Origin: Collinsella sp.
GTDB lineage: Bacteria; Actinomycetota; Coriobacteriia; Coriobacteriales; Coriobacteriaceae
Direction of reading: 5' to 3'
DNA: 64,000 nt
NCBI GenBank assembly: GCA_031296755.1
Contig: JAUMMZ010000022.1
Location: 97,163-161,162 of the forward strand
Below the pieces are notes generated by a model. It saw nothing but the letters and a program-made list of their open reading frames with translations, ran no database searches and was not told where the DNA came from. Shown in pieces: positions 26,207 to 34,330 of the stretch (position 1 is its first letter; every line of letters starts with the position of its first letter). The translations under genes were made by a program, and so were the position numbers.

Positions 26207-26644
26207 TGTCCCAAATGCGGCAAGGCACATACCCGCGTCGTTGATTCCCGTATGCAGGAGTCAAATAACACCATTAAGCGTCGTCGCGAATGTTGCTCGT
26301 GTAACTACCGCTTTACAACGTTCGAGCGATGTGAAGACCCAATCGAGGTCATTAAGTCGGACGGAACTAAGCAGCGGTTCGATCGCAATAAGCTGCTCGT
26401 CGGCTTGATGCGCGCCACCATCAAGCGCGATATCGACACTAAGAAGCTCAATGAGATTATCGACGACATCGAGGTCGAGCTGCGCTCTCGCACGCTGACG
26501 GCCGTCACGTCCCATGAGTTGGGCGACATGGTGCTCAAGCGCTTGGCCAAGATCGACAAGGTGGCGTACATCCGCTTTGCCTCGGTCTACCGCGATTTCA
26601 AAGACGTCGATGAGTTTCTGCAAGAGCTCGACAAGCTAAGGTGA
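26201..26644 (+). CDS. nrdR: Transcriptional repressor NrdR
   Basis: NrdR represses ribonucleotide reductase genes in response to dATP/ATP. The zinc ribbon uses C3, C6, C31 and C34. The ATP-cone domain follows (IEVIKSDGTKQRFDRNKLLVG onward). The 147-residue length is standard. It lies between the LysM gene and dut, so control of dNTP synthesis and removal of dUTP are encoded side by side. Translation may be limited by the hairpin over its start. Confidence 0.96.
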   Translation: MRCPKCGKAHTRVVDSRMQESNNTIKRRRECCSCNYRFTTFERCEDPIEVIKSDGTKQRFDRNKLLVGLMRATIKRDIDTKKLNEIIDDIEVELRSRTLTAVTSHELGDMVLKRLAKIDKVAYIRFASVYRDFKDVDEFLQELDKLR

Positions 26645-26648
26645 TTCC

Positions 26649-27092
26649 ATGTCCAACATTACCGTCAACATAAAGCGTCTCGACCCCACCGTCGAGCTTC
26701 CCAAATACGCCCATCCCACCGATGCCGGTTTGGATCTGCGCTCCAACGAGGACTGCGTTCTGAAGCCCTTCGAACGCCGTCTGGTCTCTACCGGGCTGGC
26801 CATCGCCCTGCCCGATGGCTACGCCGGCTTCGTCCAGCCCCGCAGCGGCTTGGCCATCAAGCAGGGCCTGTCTATAGTCAACACGCCGGGCCTCATCGAC
26901 GCCCACTACCGAGGAGAACTCAAGGTTATCCTCATCAACTTGGATCCCTCCAACAACATCCAAATCAACAAAGGCGACCGCATCGCCCAACTCGTCATCC
27001 AAGAAGTCCCCACGGTCAACCTCATAGAAGTAGAAGAACTAGACGAAACCGACCGAGGCAACGGAGGCTTCGGCTCCAGCGGCGTCGCCTAG
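26649..27092 (+). CDS. dut: dUTP diphosphatase
   Basis: Hydrolyses dUTP to dUMP, which prevents uracil incorporation and feeds dTMP synthesis. All five trimeric dUTPase motifs are seen: HPTDAGLDL, QPRSGLAIK, NTPGLIDAHYRGELKV, NKGDRIAQLV and the C-terminal GNGGFGSSG. The ATG lies 4 bases after the nrdR stop, and AAGGTGA at that stop acts as its ribosome site. Confidence 0.95.
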   Translation: MSNITVNIKRLDPTVELPKYAHPTDAGLDLRSNEDCVLKPFERRLVSTGLAIALPDGYAGFVQPRSGLAIKQGLSIVNTPGLIDAHYRGELKVILINLDPSNNIQINKGDRIAQLVIQEVPTVNLIEVEELDETDRGNGGFGSSGVA

Positions 27093-27108
27093 GGGCGCTC
27101 GTATCCCT

Positions 27109-27211
27109 CCCGCCCGGGGCTTACCTATATCATTCCATGCTCAAACATTCTCGCGTCGCTTCGCTCGCTGCGAAACTGCGCGTGGAACGATATAGGTAAG
27201 CCCCGGGCGGG
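27109..27211. repeat. Palindromic element A (29-base arms, 45-base loop)
   Basis: Arm 27109-27137 is the reverse complement of 27183-27211 with one mismatch. The loop (27138-27182) contains a segment beginning TGCTCAAACATTCTCGC and ending GCGAAACTGCGCG. The same loop, inverted and 9 bases shorter, is found in element B at 27373. Confidence 0.85.
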
Positions 27212-27249
27212 CGGCTACTCGCTTGAAAATAATAATCATTCTTTCTGAT

Positions 27250-27292
27250 AAGCCGATGCGACAAAGGGTTGGATCCTTTGTCGCATCGGCTT
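27250..27292. terminator. Bidirectional terminator between dut and the glycosyltransferase gene
   Basis: An 18-bp perfect stem (27250-27267 with 27275-27292) around a 7-base loop lies between two convergent genes, with T-rich sequence on the plus side. Confidence 0.8.
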
Positions 27293-27372
27293 GCTGTATC
27301 TTTATTTTCCGGTTTCGCCTTTGCAGGTTCTAGTGGTGGGGAATCTGGTATATCTGCTAGTACGTTAACGCA

Positions 27373-27476
27373 GCTTACCTGTGGGAGGCCCCTATATATC
27401 GTCCCACGCGCAGTTTCGCAGCGCAGCGAGAATGTTTGAGCATGGGATGATATATAGGGGCCTCCCACAGGTAAGC
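27373..27476. repeat. Palindromic element B (34-base arms, 36-base loop)
   Basis: Arm 27373-27406 is the reverse complement of 27443-27476 with one mismatch. Loop 27407-27442 is the inverted, shortened form of the element A loop. Both elements share GCTTACCT near the outer arm, although most stem bases differ. Together with A it marks a small repeat family in opposite orientations flanking the terminator. Confidence 0.85.
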
Positions 27477-27489
27477 GGACAGTCCGGTG

Positions 27490-28791
27490 CTAGCGGATAT
27501 GAGCAGGTTTTCCGCCCCAGTAGAAGCGGCAGAAGGCTCGTTTACGTTTTTGGGGTTTGCCTACTAGCTCCATGGTTGCGATGGCGATGTCCTCGGCTGC
27601 GTGGGGGCGGCGTAGTACTTCGCCGTTGATGAGTAGCGCTTTGAGCGACTCAGGGTGGTCGTGCAGGTGACGAAGCGTCACGATGAGCTCGCGTGCGGTG
27701 GTGACGTGCATGCTGGCGCCCATGCCGGTAAGCATCGTGGTGTTGGCCTTTTCCTGACCGTATGATTTGCCCAGCAGGATCATCGGCAGATGAGCGCACA
27801 GGCACTCGGTGACCGTGAGTCCGCCTGATTTGAGGATTGCCAGGTCGCAGCCGTGCATGAGGGCCGCCATGTCGTCCACGTAGTCCAGAACCGTGACGTT
27901 GTCGAGTTTCATGGCGTCGAAGAGCGTCTTGAGTCGGGTGGCGTATTCCTTATCCTTGCCCGGTAAAAAGACAAAGTGCATGTCCTCAAAGCTGCGTAAG
28001 AAGGGGAGCGTGTGGTCCATCGCGGCACGGAAACGCACGTATGGTTGGGGTAAACTGGCGCCGGCCATCACCAATACGACGGTTTTGTCTATGGGGAGAT
28101 TGAACTTGCTCAGCTCATCCTCGCGTTTGTAATCTGAATCGAAACCGGCTCGGATGGGGATGCCCGTTATGCGGATCTTTGACTCGGGAACCTTGCGCGG
28201 CCGCAGCGTTTCGGCCATAAACTCGTTGGCTACGCAGAATAGGTCGGTGTCCTTGTGGGGCCAAAATCCTTCGACTTCGTAGTCGGTCGGTACGCAGATG
28301 ACCGGATAATCGATACCCGTAATTACGCGGGCACCCACGGCAACATTGGCTGCTGTGATGTGCGTTGCGACCACGGCTATAGGCCTGCGGCTACGAATAT
28401 ATTCGTTGAAGGCGGGGAACATAATGCGCGACCATGCCGTGCCGCCACCCCAGAGCAGATGTCCCGTAAACGTATATCGCCAGGTCAGGTCGTAAATGGG
28501 GCGCGTGGCTCCTGTAAAAGAAGCCGCGGTCTTATTGCCGTCGAATTTAATACGTCCAAAATCAAGGATATCGAGCACTTCAATCTCAACGTCCTCGGGG
28601 ATGCCATTAGTGCCGCGGATAAGGTCGAATGCCTGCGCAATCGCATTTGCGGCGGCTTTGTGGCCCGATCCAACCGATGCGTGCACAATGGTTACTAGGG
28701 GTTTTTGTGCGGGTGAAACGGTCATTTGCTCCGGTTGGGGAGTGGCTTGCATGGGCAGGGGAGCGGTATTGCCCGTCTGCGTTTGATCCAT
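27490..28791 (-). CDS. UgtP/MGDG synthase-like glycolipid glycosyltransferase
   Basis: A 433-residue GT28-family enzyme. The N terminus after a Gln/Pro/Thr-rich 30-residue lead is VTIVHASVGSGHKAAANAIAQAF, the donor-lipid binding loop of MGDG synthases and Bacillus UgtP, which glycosylate diacylglycerol. The C-terminal half has GGLTVTECLCAHLPMIL, the nucleotide-sugar binding block. The start at 28791 follows GGGGAG; longer upstream readings are unsupported. It probably makes membrane glycolipid, the anchor for lipoglycans, but the sugar is unknown. Confidence 0.82.
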   Translation of the reverse strand: MDQTQTGNTAPLPMQATPQPEQMTVSPAQKPLVTIVHASVGSGHKAAANAIAQAFDLIRGTNGIPEDVEIEVLDILDFGRIKFDGNKTAASFTGATRPIYDLTWRYTFTGHLLWGGGTAWSRIMFPAFNEYIRSRRPIAVVATHITAANVAVGARVITGIDYPVICVPTDYEVEGFWPHKDTDLFCVANEFMAETLRPRKVPESKIRITGIPIRAGFDSDYKREDELSKFNLPIDKTVVLVMAGASLPQPYVRFRAAMDHTLPFLRSFEDMHFVFLPGKDKEYATRLKTLFDAMKLDNVTVLDYVDDMAALMHGCDLAILKSGGLTVTECLCAHLPMILLGKSYGQEKANTTMLTGMGASMHVTTARELIVTLRHLHDHPESLKALLINGEVLRRPHAAEDIAIATMELVGKPQKRKRAFCRFYWGGKPAHIR

Positions 28792-28908
28792 CGATAACTC
28801 CCCTTCAGCTTTGTTACGCGATTTATTATTGTAGTGCATGAGTGTCATGTTCACGTAAATTTGGGTATGAGCGCAAAGAACGTCAATGTATCGACGAGAG
28901 GAGATTCC

Positions 28909-29847
28909 ATGACTACCGATCAGCCGATTGATGTTGCGATTATCGGTGGAGGCCCCGCGGGCTATGCTGCCGCCATTTACGCTGCGCGTGCCAACCTGAC
29001 GACGACCGTGATTGAACAGGGCATGTCGGGAGGACAAATCGCCACAACCAATGAGGTCGAGAACTATCCGGGCATTCCGCTCTTGAGCGGCGCCGAACTC
29101 GGCGAGCGTTTTCAGCAACATGCAGAGGGCCTGGGAGCACAGGTTACATGGAGCATGGTTACGGGTATCGATTACGATGCCGATACAGTGCTGTTTACGG
29201 TGCATCACGATTTGGGCGATACGTTGGCCTCGAGCGTTATCGCTTGCATGGGTGCCACGCCGCGATCTGCTGGTTTTGTTGGCGAGGATACGTATCGCGG
29301 TCGCGGCGTTTCGTATTGCGCGACGTGCGACGGCATGTTCTTTCGCGGCAAGCAGGTCTTTGTCATCGGCGGCGGCAATGCTGCCTGCGAGGAAGCTCTG
29401 TTCTTGTCAGAAATCGCCAGCAGCGTGACCATCGTTTTGCGCCGCGATCAGTTCCGTGCCCCTGATGGTGTTGTTCAGAAGGTGCTCGAAAAGGACAATA
29501 TTACAGTTAGGTACCAAACTAGTATTGTGGAGCTCTCGGGCGAAGCCATGCCAACGACGATCACCTTTAAGGACAATGCATCCGGTGAGACTCATACCGA
29601 GTCATTTGAGCCTGGCTCGTTTGGCATTTTTGTCTTTACCGGCACGCAACCCCATACCGAGCTTGTTGAGCATCTAGTCGATCTGGCGCCTGATGGCGGC
29701 ATTCTGACTGATGAATCCATGGCGACCCGCACGCCAGGTCTATTTGCTGCTGGCGACATCCGATCCAAGCGCTTACGTCAGGTTGTGACCGCCGTTTCTG
29801 ACGGAGCCATAGCAGCAACGAGCGCATATGCGTTTCTCCGTGGATAA
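28909..29847 (+). CDS. trxB: Thioredoxin reductase
   Basis: An FAD/NADPH disulfide reductase for thioredoxin. The FAD motif GGGPAGYAAA is at residues 13-22, the redox pair C137-A-T-C140 is intact, and the NADPH motif GGGNAACEEA and the final GDI motif are present. Start 28909 (312 residues) follows AGAGGAG; the upstream 25 in-frame codons are not family-like. It is transcribed divergently from the glycosyltransferase gene. Confidence 0.94.
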   Translation: MTTDQPIDVAIIGGGPAGYAAAIYAARANLTTTVIEQGMSGGQIATTNEVENYPGIPLLSGAELGERFQQHAEGLGAQVTWSMVTGIDYDADTVLFTVHHDLGDTLASSVIACMGATPRSAGFVGEDTYRGRGVSYCATCDGMFFRGKQVFVIGGGNAACEEALFLSEIASSVTIVLRRDQFRAPDGVVQKVLEKDNITVRYQTSIVELSGEAMPTTITFKDNASGETHTESFEPGSFGIFVFTGTQPHTELVEHLVDLAPDGGILTDESMATRTPGLFAAGDIRSKRLRQVVTAVSDGAIAATSAYAFLRG

Positions 29848-29887
29848 GTACGATAATATATCTTATGTAAGGTTGCTATCTTTAAAC

Positions 29888-29930
29888 AAAGTGGCTGGTC
29901 GGTGCACCAATGTGCTGTCCAGCCACTTTT
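29888..29930 (+). terminator. Terminator after trxB
   Basis: An 11-bp stem (29888-29898 with 29919-29929) with a 20-base loop and a TTTT end. Confidence 0.65.
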
Positions 29931-29951
29931 ACTTGCCGGCTATATGGTATG

Positions 29952-29963
29952 CAAAACTAGATA
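29952..29963 (+). promoter_or_regulatory. Possible DUF1836 operator half-site
   Basis: CAAAACTAGATA here is repeated exactly at 31627-31638, inside the large dyad upstream of degV. It lies 40 bases before the DUF1836 gene start. Autoregulation is an inference. Confidence 0.4.
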
Positions 29964-30001
29964 ACCTAGAATACAATATAGCCAATGAACGGAGGATTCT
30001 T

Positions 30002-30613
30002 ATGAACCACGCCAAACACGTTATCCCGATGTCCGATTCGTCGGTCAGCATTAAGCCTGAGGATATTCAGCCCACTGTGCTGCCCGATGCATTTATTCAG
30101 TCCGATATCGTGCGTAAACTTAATACATTGAGCCTGACTCGCTATGACCAGCTGCCCAACGTGACGCTCTACCGCGATCAGGTCATTGAGTATGTCGCGC
30201 TGTGGATGGAGCCACTGTCCATTTGCGTGGAGCAGCCTGTCATTACGCCATCGATGATCAATAACTATGTGAAGATCGGCCTGGTGCCTGCTCCGGTCAA
30301 AAAGCAATATGGCCGCGAGCAGATTGCTCGCCTGATCGCTATCTGCATCTTTAAGCAAGTGCTGCCCATTGCCGCGGTTCAGGCGCTCTTCAATATCCAG
30401 CGTTTGAGCTACGATGCCCCGACTGCCTTCGATTATGTGGTCGATCAGCTCGAGGCATCGATTCGCGCGGCGTTTTCTGTCGAGCAGACGCCGGTTCCCG
30501 ATACGGCGCATCAGGTCACACGCGAGTCGCTGCTTGTGCGCAGTGCCGTATCGTCCTTTGTTTCGAAGGCGTACTTGATGAGCTATCTCAAGTTCAATGG
30601 GTTTAATAGCTAG
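30002..30613 (+). CDS. DUF1836 putative DNA-binding protein
   Basis: A 203-residue protein of the DUF1836 family. The central segment (LPNVTLYRDQVIEYVA; ITPSMINNYVKIGLVPAPVKKQYGREQIARL) looks like a MerR-type winged helix, and members are presumed regulators. The start at 30002 follows GGAGGA and avoids a long unsupported leader. The gene is convergent with degV and shares a possible operator sequence with it. In Firmicutes such genes are often next to degV or hemolysin-III genes, which supports a functional tie. Confidence 0.8.
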   Translation: MNHAKHVIPMSDSSVSIKPEDIQPTVLPDAFIQSDIVRKLNTLSLTRYDQLPNVTLYRDQVIEYVALWMEPLSICVEQPVITPSMINNYVKIGLVPAPVKKQYGREQIARLIAICIFKQVLPIAAVQALFNIQRLSYDAPTAFDYVVDQLEASIRAAFSVEQTPVPDTAHQVTRESLLVRSAVSSFVSKAYLMSYLKFNGFNS

Positions 30614-30622
30614 CCGACGTAT

Positions 30623-30670
30623 AATACGGGCGGGACAAAGAGCCATCTGTCGCTTTGTCCCGCCCGTATT
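30623..30670. terminator. Bidirectional terminator between the DUF1836 gene and degV
   Basis: An 18-bp perfect stem (30623-30640 with 30653-30670) with a 12-base loop lies between two convergent genes. Confidence 0.85.
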
Positions 30671-30686
30671 TTGCTTGATTGGACTT

Positions 30687-31553
30687 TTATTTGCCCGAAG
30701 CTACCCCCATACCGTAGCCGATGATGAGGCCGTGCATCTCGGCGTAATAGGAATCCAGGCCGTTGCAGGGCATGATGATGGTCTTGGAGCCGGGCCAGTG
30801 CTCCACAATGCGGCTGGCCAGTGCCTGGGCGCCAGCCTCGTTCTCCACATGGTCGATGATGACCTCACCGCCCGTAAAGCCCTCGGCTTCCATAGTGTCG
30901 ATGATCTTGTTGAGCATCTTCTTTTCGCCTCGCGTGTGCCCCACGAGTTCGATTTTACCGGCCTCACTCGCCGTGCCCAAAATGCGTATATTGAGCTTGT
31001 TGGCAATGACGCCGGCTGCCTTAGGGATACGTCCGGCTTTGGCGAGATTTTCGTAATTGCACAAGCTGAAGAGGATTTTGCTGTTCTGTTCAAGACTATC
31101 GAAGTATGCGCAAGCGTCCTCGAATGAGACATCCGGATTGCTTGCAAGATAGCGGTCGAACAGCAAGAAAATGAGGTCCATTTTGCCGCCAGCTGCGCGT
31201 GAATTGACTAGATGAATCTGTCGGTCGGGCTCCTTGGCAAGAACCATATCGCGAGCCGTGGCTGCCGCGTTGTAGCTGCCCGACACGCCCTCAGAGATCG
31301 GCATGCAGATGGTCTTGTCTGCCAATTTGAAGAGCTCGGCCCACTCCCCTACGCTGGGACAAGCGCTCGAAGAAGCGTTCGTCTCCGCCATAACAGCGCA
31401 GTTAAGCTCATGAACATCGAGCGAAAGGTCATCGACGAATTCACGCTCCCCCACTCGAATTTTGAGGGGCGCAAATGCAAAGGTGGTATGGGGTGCGGTC
31501 GGTTGCCAATCGCGGAGGTTGCAGCTTGAATCGGAGATAAGTGCCCAGCTCAT
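30687..31553 (-). CDS. DegV family fatty-acid-binding protein
   Basis: A 288-residue DegV/FakB-type protein. FakB proteins present fatty acids to the FakA kinase so that host lipids can be used. The opening WALISDSSCNL and the block PISEGVSGSYNAA (fatty-acid headgroup Ser region) are typical. No fakA is in the window, so whether this copy feeds phospholipid synthesis is unknown. The gene has its own promoter with a large dyad upstream. Confidence 0.85.
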   Translation of the reverse strand: MSWALISDSSCNLRDWQPTAPHTTFAFAPLKIRVGEREFVDDLSLDVHELNCAVMAETNASSSACPSVGEWAELFKLADKTICMPISEGVSGSYNAAATARDMVLAKEPDRQIHLVNSRAAGGKMDLIFLLFDRYLASNPDVSFEDACAYFDSLEQNSKILFSLCNYENLAKAGRIPKAAGVIANKLNIRILGTASEAGKIELVGHTRGEKKMLNKIIDTMEAEGFTGGEVIIDHVENEAGAQALASRIVEHWPGSKTIIMPCNGLDSYYAEMHGLIIGYGMGVASGK

Positions 31554-31582
31554 AGAGGGTCCTTTCTAATTGTTCTTCAACA

Positions 31583-31641
31583 ATTATAGCTTTCTTGCTG
31601 ACCGATTGGGCCGCTATCTAGTATTCAAAACTAGATAGCGG
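31583..31641 (-). promoter_or_regulatory. degV promoter -10 and upstream 12-bp dyad
   Basis: A TATAAT box reads on the minus strand at 31583-31588. Upstream of it, CCGCTATCTAGT (31611-31622) and ACTAGATAGCGG (31630-31641) form a perfect inverted repeat spaced by 7 bases. The dyad overlaps the expected -35 zone, and no good -35 hexamer is visible, so a regulator probably acts there. Confidence 0.65.
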
Positions 31642-31662
31642 ACTGCACGAAAGACAAAAGAA

Positions 31663-31693
31663 TGGACCTCGCAACTTAAAGCCACGAGGTCCA
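31663..31693 (-). terminator. Terminator after the NlpC/P60 gene
   Basis: TGGACCTCG (31663-31671) pairs with CGAGGTCCA (31685-31693). On the minus strand it is followed by TTCTTTTG, 25 bases past the stop. Confidence 0.75.
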
Positions 31694-31717
31694 CATTCAC
31701 ACGCTGTGTAAGATGAC

Positions 31718-32845
31718 TTAGTAACGCACGAAGATGTAGTTATTGTTCATGCCGGCGGCAACGGAGCTGATGATAACACCCGTGTTGTAGTCGGAAGCAT
31801 GAATCATCTGACCACCACCGATGTAAATGCCGGTGTGGTACGAGTTGACCACAACGTCACCGGGCTGCGGATCGGAAACACGCGTCCAGCCCATAAAGGT
31901 ACCCGTGGTGCCCAGGCGGCAATAGCGACCAGTGAGGCAATAGCTAACAAAACCAGAGCAGTCGAAGCTGTTCGGGCCAATTCCGCCCCAGGAATAAGCG
32001 CAACCAAGCTTGCTGTATGCACGCGAGACAACAGAACCGCCGTCGACGGACTGGCTCGGAGCAGAAGGCGTCGGAGCCGGAGCAGGCGTGGAGGGCTGCG
32101 GCGTCGGAGCAGGTGCCGGCGTAGGAGCCGGAGTGTTGCCGCCCTGGTTGTTGTTATTGCTGGTCTGGCCACCGTTATTGGTGTTCTCGGTCGTACCGGC
32201 AGTCTCGTTGCTCACCGTGGCCTTCTCGGCGGTACTGGCGTTGATGCCGGCCTGCAGCGCGGCGTTGGCCTCGGCCTCGGCGGCTAGCTCGGCCTGCAGC
32301 TGTGAATCCAGGGAGTTTACGACGTTCTGGGCTTCAGCCTGCTGAGCGTTAAGCTCGTCGACCTTCTTTTGCGTGGCGGCGACGTTCTTCTCCTGCTCGG
32401 CCTGCTTATCGGTGAGCTGCTGCTTAAGCTCCTTGACCTCTTGAATGGTCTGAGCTTGCTTATCGGAAACTTTGCCGTAGTAGAACAGACGGTTGAGCAT
32501 ATCGCTCAGGTCATCGACACCCGTCAGAACCTGAAGCAGGCTCAGACCGCCGGTTTTGTACTCGCCGGCGACATAGGTCGAGAGCTTGGCCTGACCATCG
32601 GCGATCTCTTGCTGCTTTTGCGTGATCTCGCCAGCAGTCTGATCGAGCGCCTGCGTCTGCGTGGCGAGCTCATCGTAAATCTGCTGGGTTTGGGTACCGA
32701 TCTGCTCGAGCTTCGTACGAGCAGCGGCAAGGTCGGATGCGGTATCGGCGTAGGCAGGAGCCGCGAGGCCCAAGCCCAAAACACAAGCGAGGGTTGCCGT
32801 AGCAGCGCAGCGTGCCATGTTTTTGTGCGTGTTTGCTGTGCGCAT
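31718..32845 (-). CDS. Secreted NlpC/P60 peptidoglycan hydrolase with coiled coil
   Basis: A 375-residue exported hydrolase. A signal peptide (about 1-33, ending AAPAYA) leads into a long coiled coil (about 35-200), like PcsB/RipA-type division hydrolases. A Pro/Ala/Thr-rich linker (about 225-265) precedes the C-terminal NlpC/P60 domain. The catalytic Cys is in FDCSGFV and the His in YHTGIYIG, with a further His in MIHAS. It probably cuts peptide cross-links at the septum or in turnover. The coiled coil may keep it inactive until bound by a partner such as FtsEX; that is family knowledge, not seen here. Confidence 0.88.
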   Translation of the reverse strand: MRTANTHKNMARCAATATLACVLGLGLAAPAYADTASDLAAARTKLEQIGTQTQQIYDELATQTQALDQTAGEITQKQQEIADGQAKLSTYVAGEYKTGGLSLLQVLTGVDDLSDMLNRLFYYGKVSDKQAQTIQEVKELKQQLTDKQAEQEKNVAATQKKVDELNAQQAEAQNVVNSLDSQLQAELAAEAEANAALQAGINASTAEKATVSNETAGTTENTNNGGQTSNNNNQGGNTPAPTPAPAPTPQPSTPAPAPTPSAPSQSVDGGSVVSRAYSKLGCAYSWGGIGPNSFDCSGFVSYCLTGRYCRLGTTGTFMGWTRVSDPQPGDVVVNSYHTGIYIGGGQMIHASDYNTGVIISSVAAGMNNNYIFVRY

Positions 32846-32877
32846 GTAGCTTCCTTTCCAGTAACTAAGGGTAACGG

Positions 32878-33408
32878 CTAGTCCACCGTCACCAGGCTAA
32901 AGAGCTCCACATCGTCATCAGACGGCGTGAGCTTCTCGCGCGGGTTGAGAAACGCAAGCTCAAGGATACAACCGTAACCGACAAGCTTTGCGCCCATATC
33001 TCGCACCAGTTTACCTGTTGCCTCGACGGTTCCGCCCGTCGCGACCAAGTCGTCCAGAATCAACACGGTATCTTTAGAGCTGATAGCGTCGGCATGGATC
33101 TCAATGGAATCCGTTCCGTACTCGAGCTCGTAGCTCTGGCTCACAGTCTCGCGCGGTAGCTTGCCCGGTTTACGTGCGGGAACAAAGCCGGCGCCAAGGG
33201 CTACAGCTACCGGTACGCCAACCATAAAGCCGCGAGCCTCGGGACCCACGACCTTGGTGATTCCCATGCCGGCAAAGTGCTCGGCGAGGGCATCGGTCAT
33301 GGCTTTGAGCGCCTCGGGATTGCCAAAGAGCGGCGTGATGTCTTTAAAGATGACTCCGGGCTCGGGATAGTCGGGGATGTCGACGATTTGAGATTCGAAG
33401 TCGTACAT
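32878..33408 (-). CDS. apt: Adenine phosphoribosyltransferase
   Basis: Salvages adenine to AMP with PRPP. The PRPP-binding motif VLILDDLVATGGT is present, and the N-terminal PDYPEPGVIFKDITPL is the APT signature. The start at 33408 follows AAAGGT; a TTG 15 bases upstream is a less likely start. It is separated from the NlpC/P60 gene by 32 bases. Confidence 0.94.
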   Translation of the reverse strand: MYDFESQIVDIPDYPEPGVIFKDITPLFGNPEALKAMTDALAEHFAGMGITKVVGPEARGFMVGVPVAVALGAGFVPARKPGKLPRETVSQSYELEYGTDSIEIHADAISSKDTVLILDDLVATGGTVEATGKLVRDMGAKLVGYGCILELAFLNPREKLTPSDDDVELFSLVTVD

Positions 33409-33448
33409 TGCATGACCTTTCAATGGGTTCCCGAAATTTCAGCAGCGC

Positions 33449-34327
33449 TTATTTGCCCGCGGTGGCGGTGCCGGATTGCGAAGGGGCGACGACTTTGAGC
33501 GGCTTTACGAGAGAATCCTCGTGCGAAGCCGGCGCGGATGTCTCTTCGTTTTTGGCCTTGCTGGACTCGGAGCGAGTGATTTCCTCATCGAGTGCATCGA
33601 TGTCGGCGTCCTCGACCACGGCGTTGAGCGACTCAAAAACGCGGTTCTTGAGCAGCGCAGTGTGCACACCTTCCGTCAGGTCGTGAAGCTTCTTAAACGC
33701 ACGCTCGAGCTTGGCGTCGCGCTCGTCATCGGAGGTATCCATTCCGAGCATGCTCACGAGCACCTGCTCAAACATCGAGGACTCGCGGTTGGCGGAAGAC
33801 ACGTATTGACGCAGGTTGCGCGGCTCGATATGGAAGCGCGACAGCTCTGAGCAGTAGCGGATGATCGGAAAATCGCGACCATCGACGAGCTCACGATTCT
33901 GCGGACTCTTGATAATGCGGATAAGGTCGTTCTCGGCGAGCGAGCGGATAAACGAAATCTCGACGCCCAGCATATCGGGAATGGTCTCGATGGGATGCAG
34001 CTTTTGCTTAGTCTCCTTGGGCTCCGTCTTGAGCGGAACATCGGACAGCAAGCCCACCTCGTAGGCGAGCGTTGACAGGTCCGTGGCGTTTTCCAAGCGC
34101 TGCTTAATCACGTTGAGCGGCATGTAGCGGGTCTTCTGCAAGTGCAGGATGACCTCCAGACGATCAACGTCCTCCTTAGAGTACTGACGGTATCCCTTAG
34201 GCGTACGATGAGGGGTAATGAGCCCCTCATCCTCTAGAAATCTAATTTTTGAGTTCGAAAGATCGGGGTATGCGCCTCGAAGTAGGTTGACGACTTGGCC
34301 GATACTCAGATAGTTGCGTTCGGCCAT
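33449..34327 (-). CDS. MerR-family regulator, FtsR-like
   Basis: A 292-residue regulator with an N-terminal MerR winged helix (YLSIGQVVNLL; IRFLEDEGLITPHRTPKGYRQY at about residues 28-49) and a long C-terminal part. In corynebacteria and mycobacteria, a protein of this type (FtsR/Rv1828) lies beside the FHA protein gene and activates ftsZ. The same neighbour order is seen here: FHA gene immediately upstream, PgsA-like gene beyond. The last 50 residues are low-complexity and charged. Target genes cannot be read from the sequence. Confidence 0.82.
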   Translation of the reverse strand: MAERNYLSIGQVVNLLRGAYPDLSNSKIRFLEDEGLITPHRTPKGYRQYSKEDVDRLEVILHLQKTRYMPLNVIKQRLENATDLSTLAYEVGLLSDVPLKTEPKETKQKLHPIETIPDMLGVEISFIRSLAENDLIRIIKSPQNRELVDGRDFPIIRYCSELSRFHIEPRNLRQYVSSANRESSMFEQVLVSMLGMDTSDDERDAKLERAFKKLHDLTEGVHTALLKNRVFESLNAVVEDADIDALDEEITRSESSKAKNEETSAPASHEDSLVKPLKVVAPSQSGTATAGK

Positions 34328-34330
34328 GCC

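Noticed and set aside
30597..31127. A 176-codon plus-strand frame opposite degV
   Set aside because: It is antisense to degV, begins across the terminator hairpin and has no domain features.
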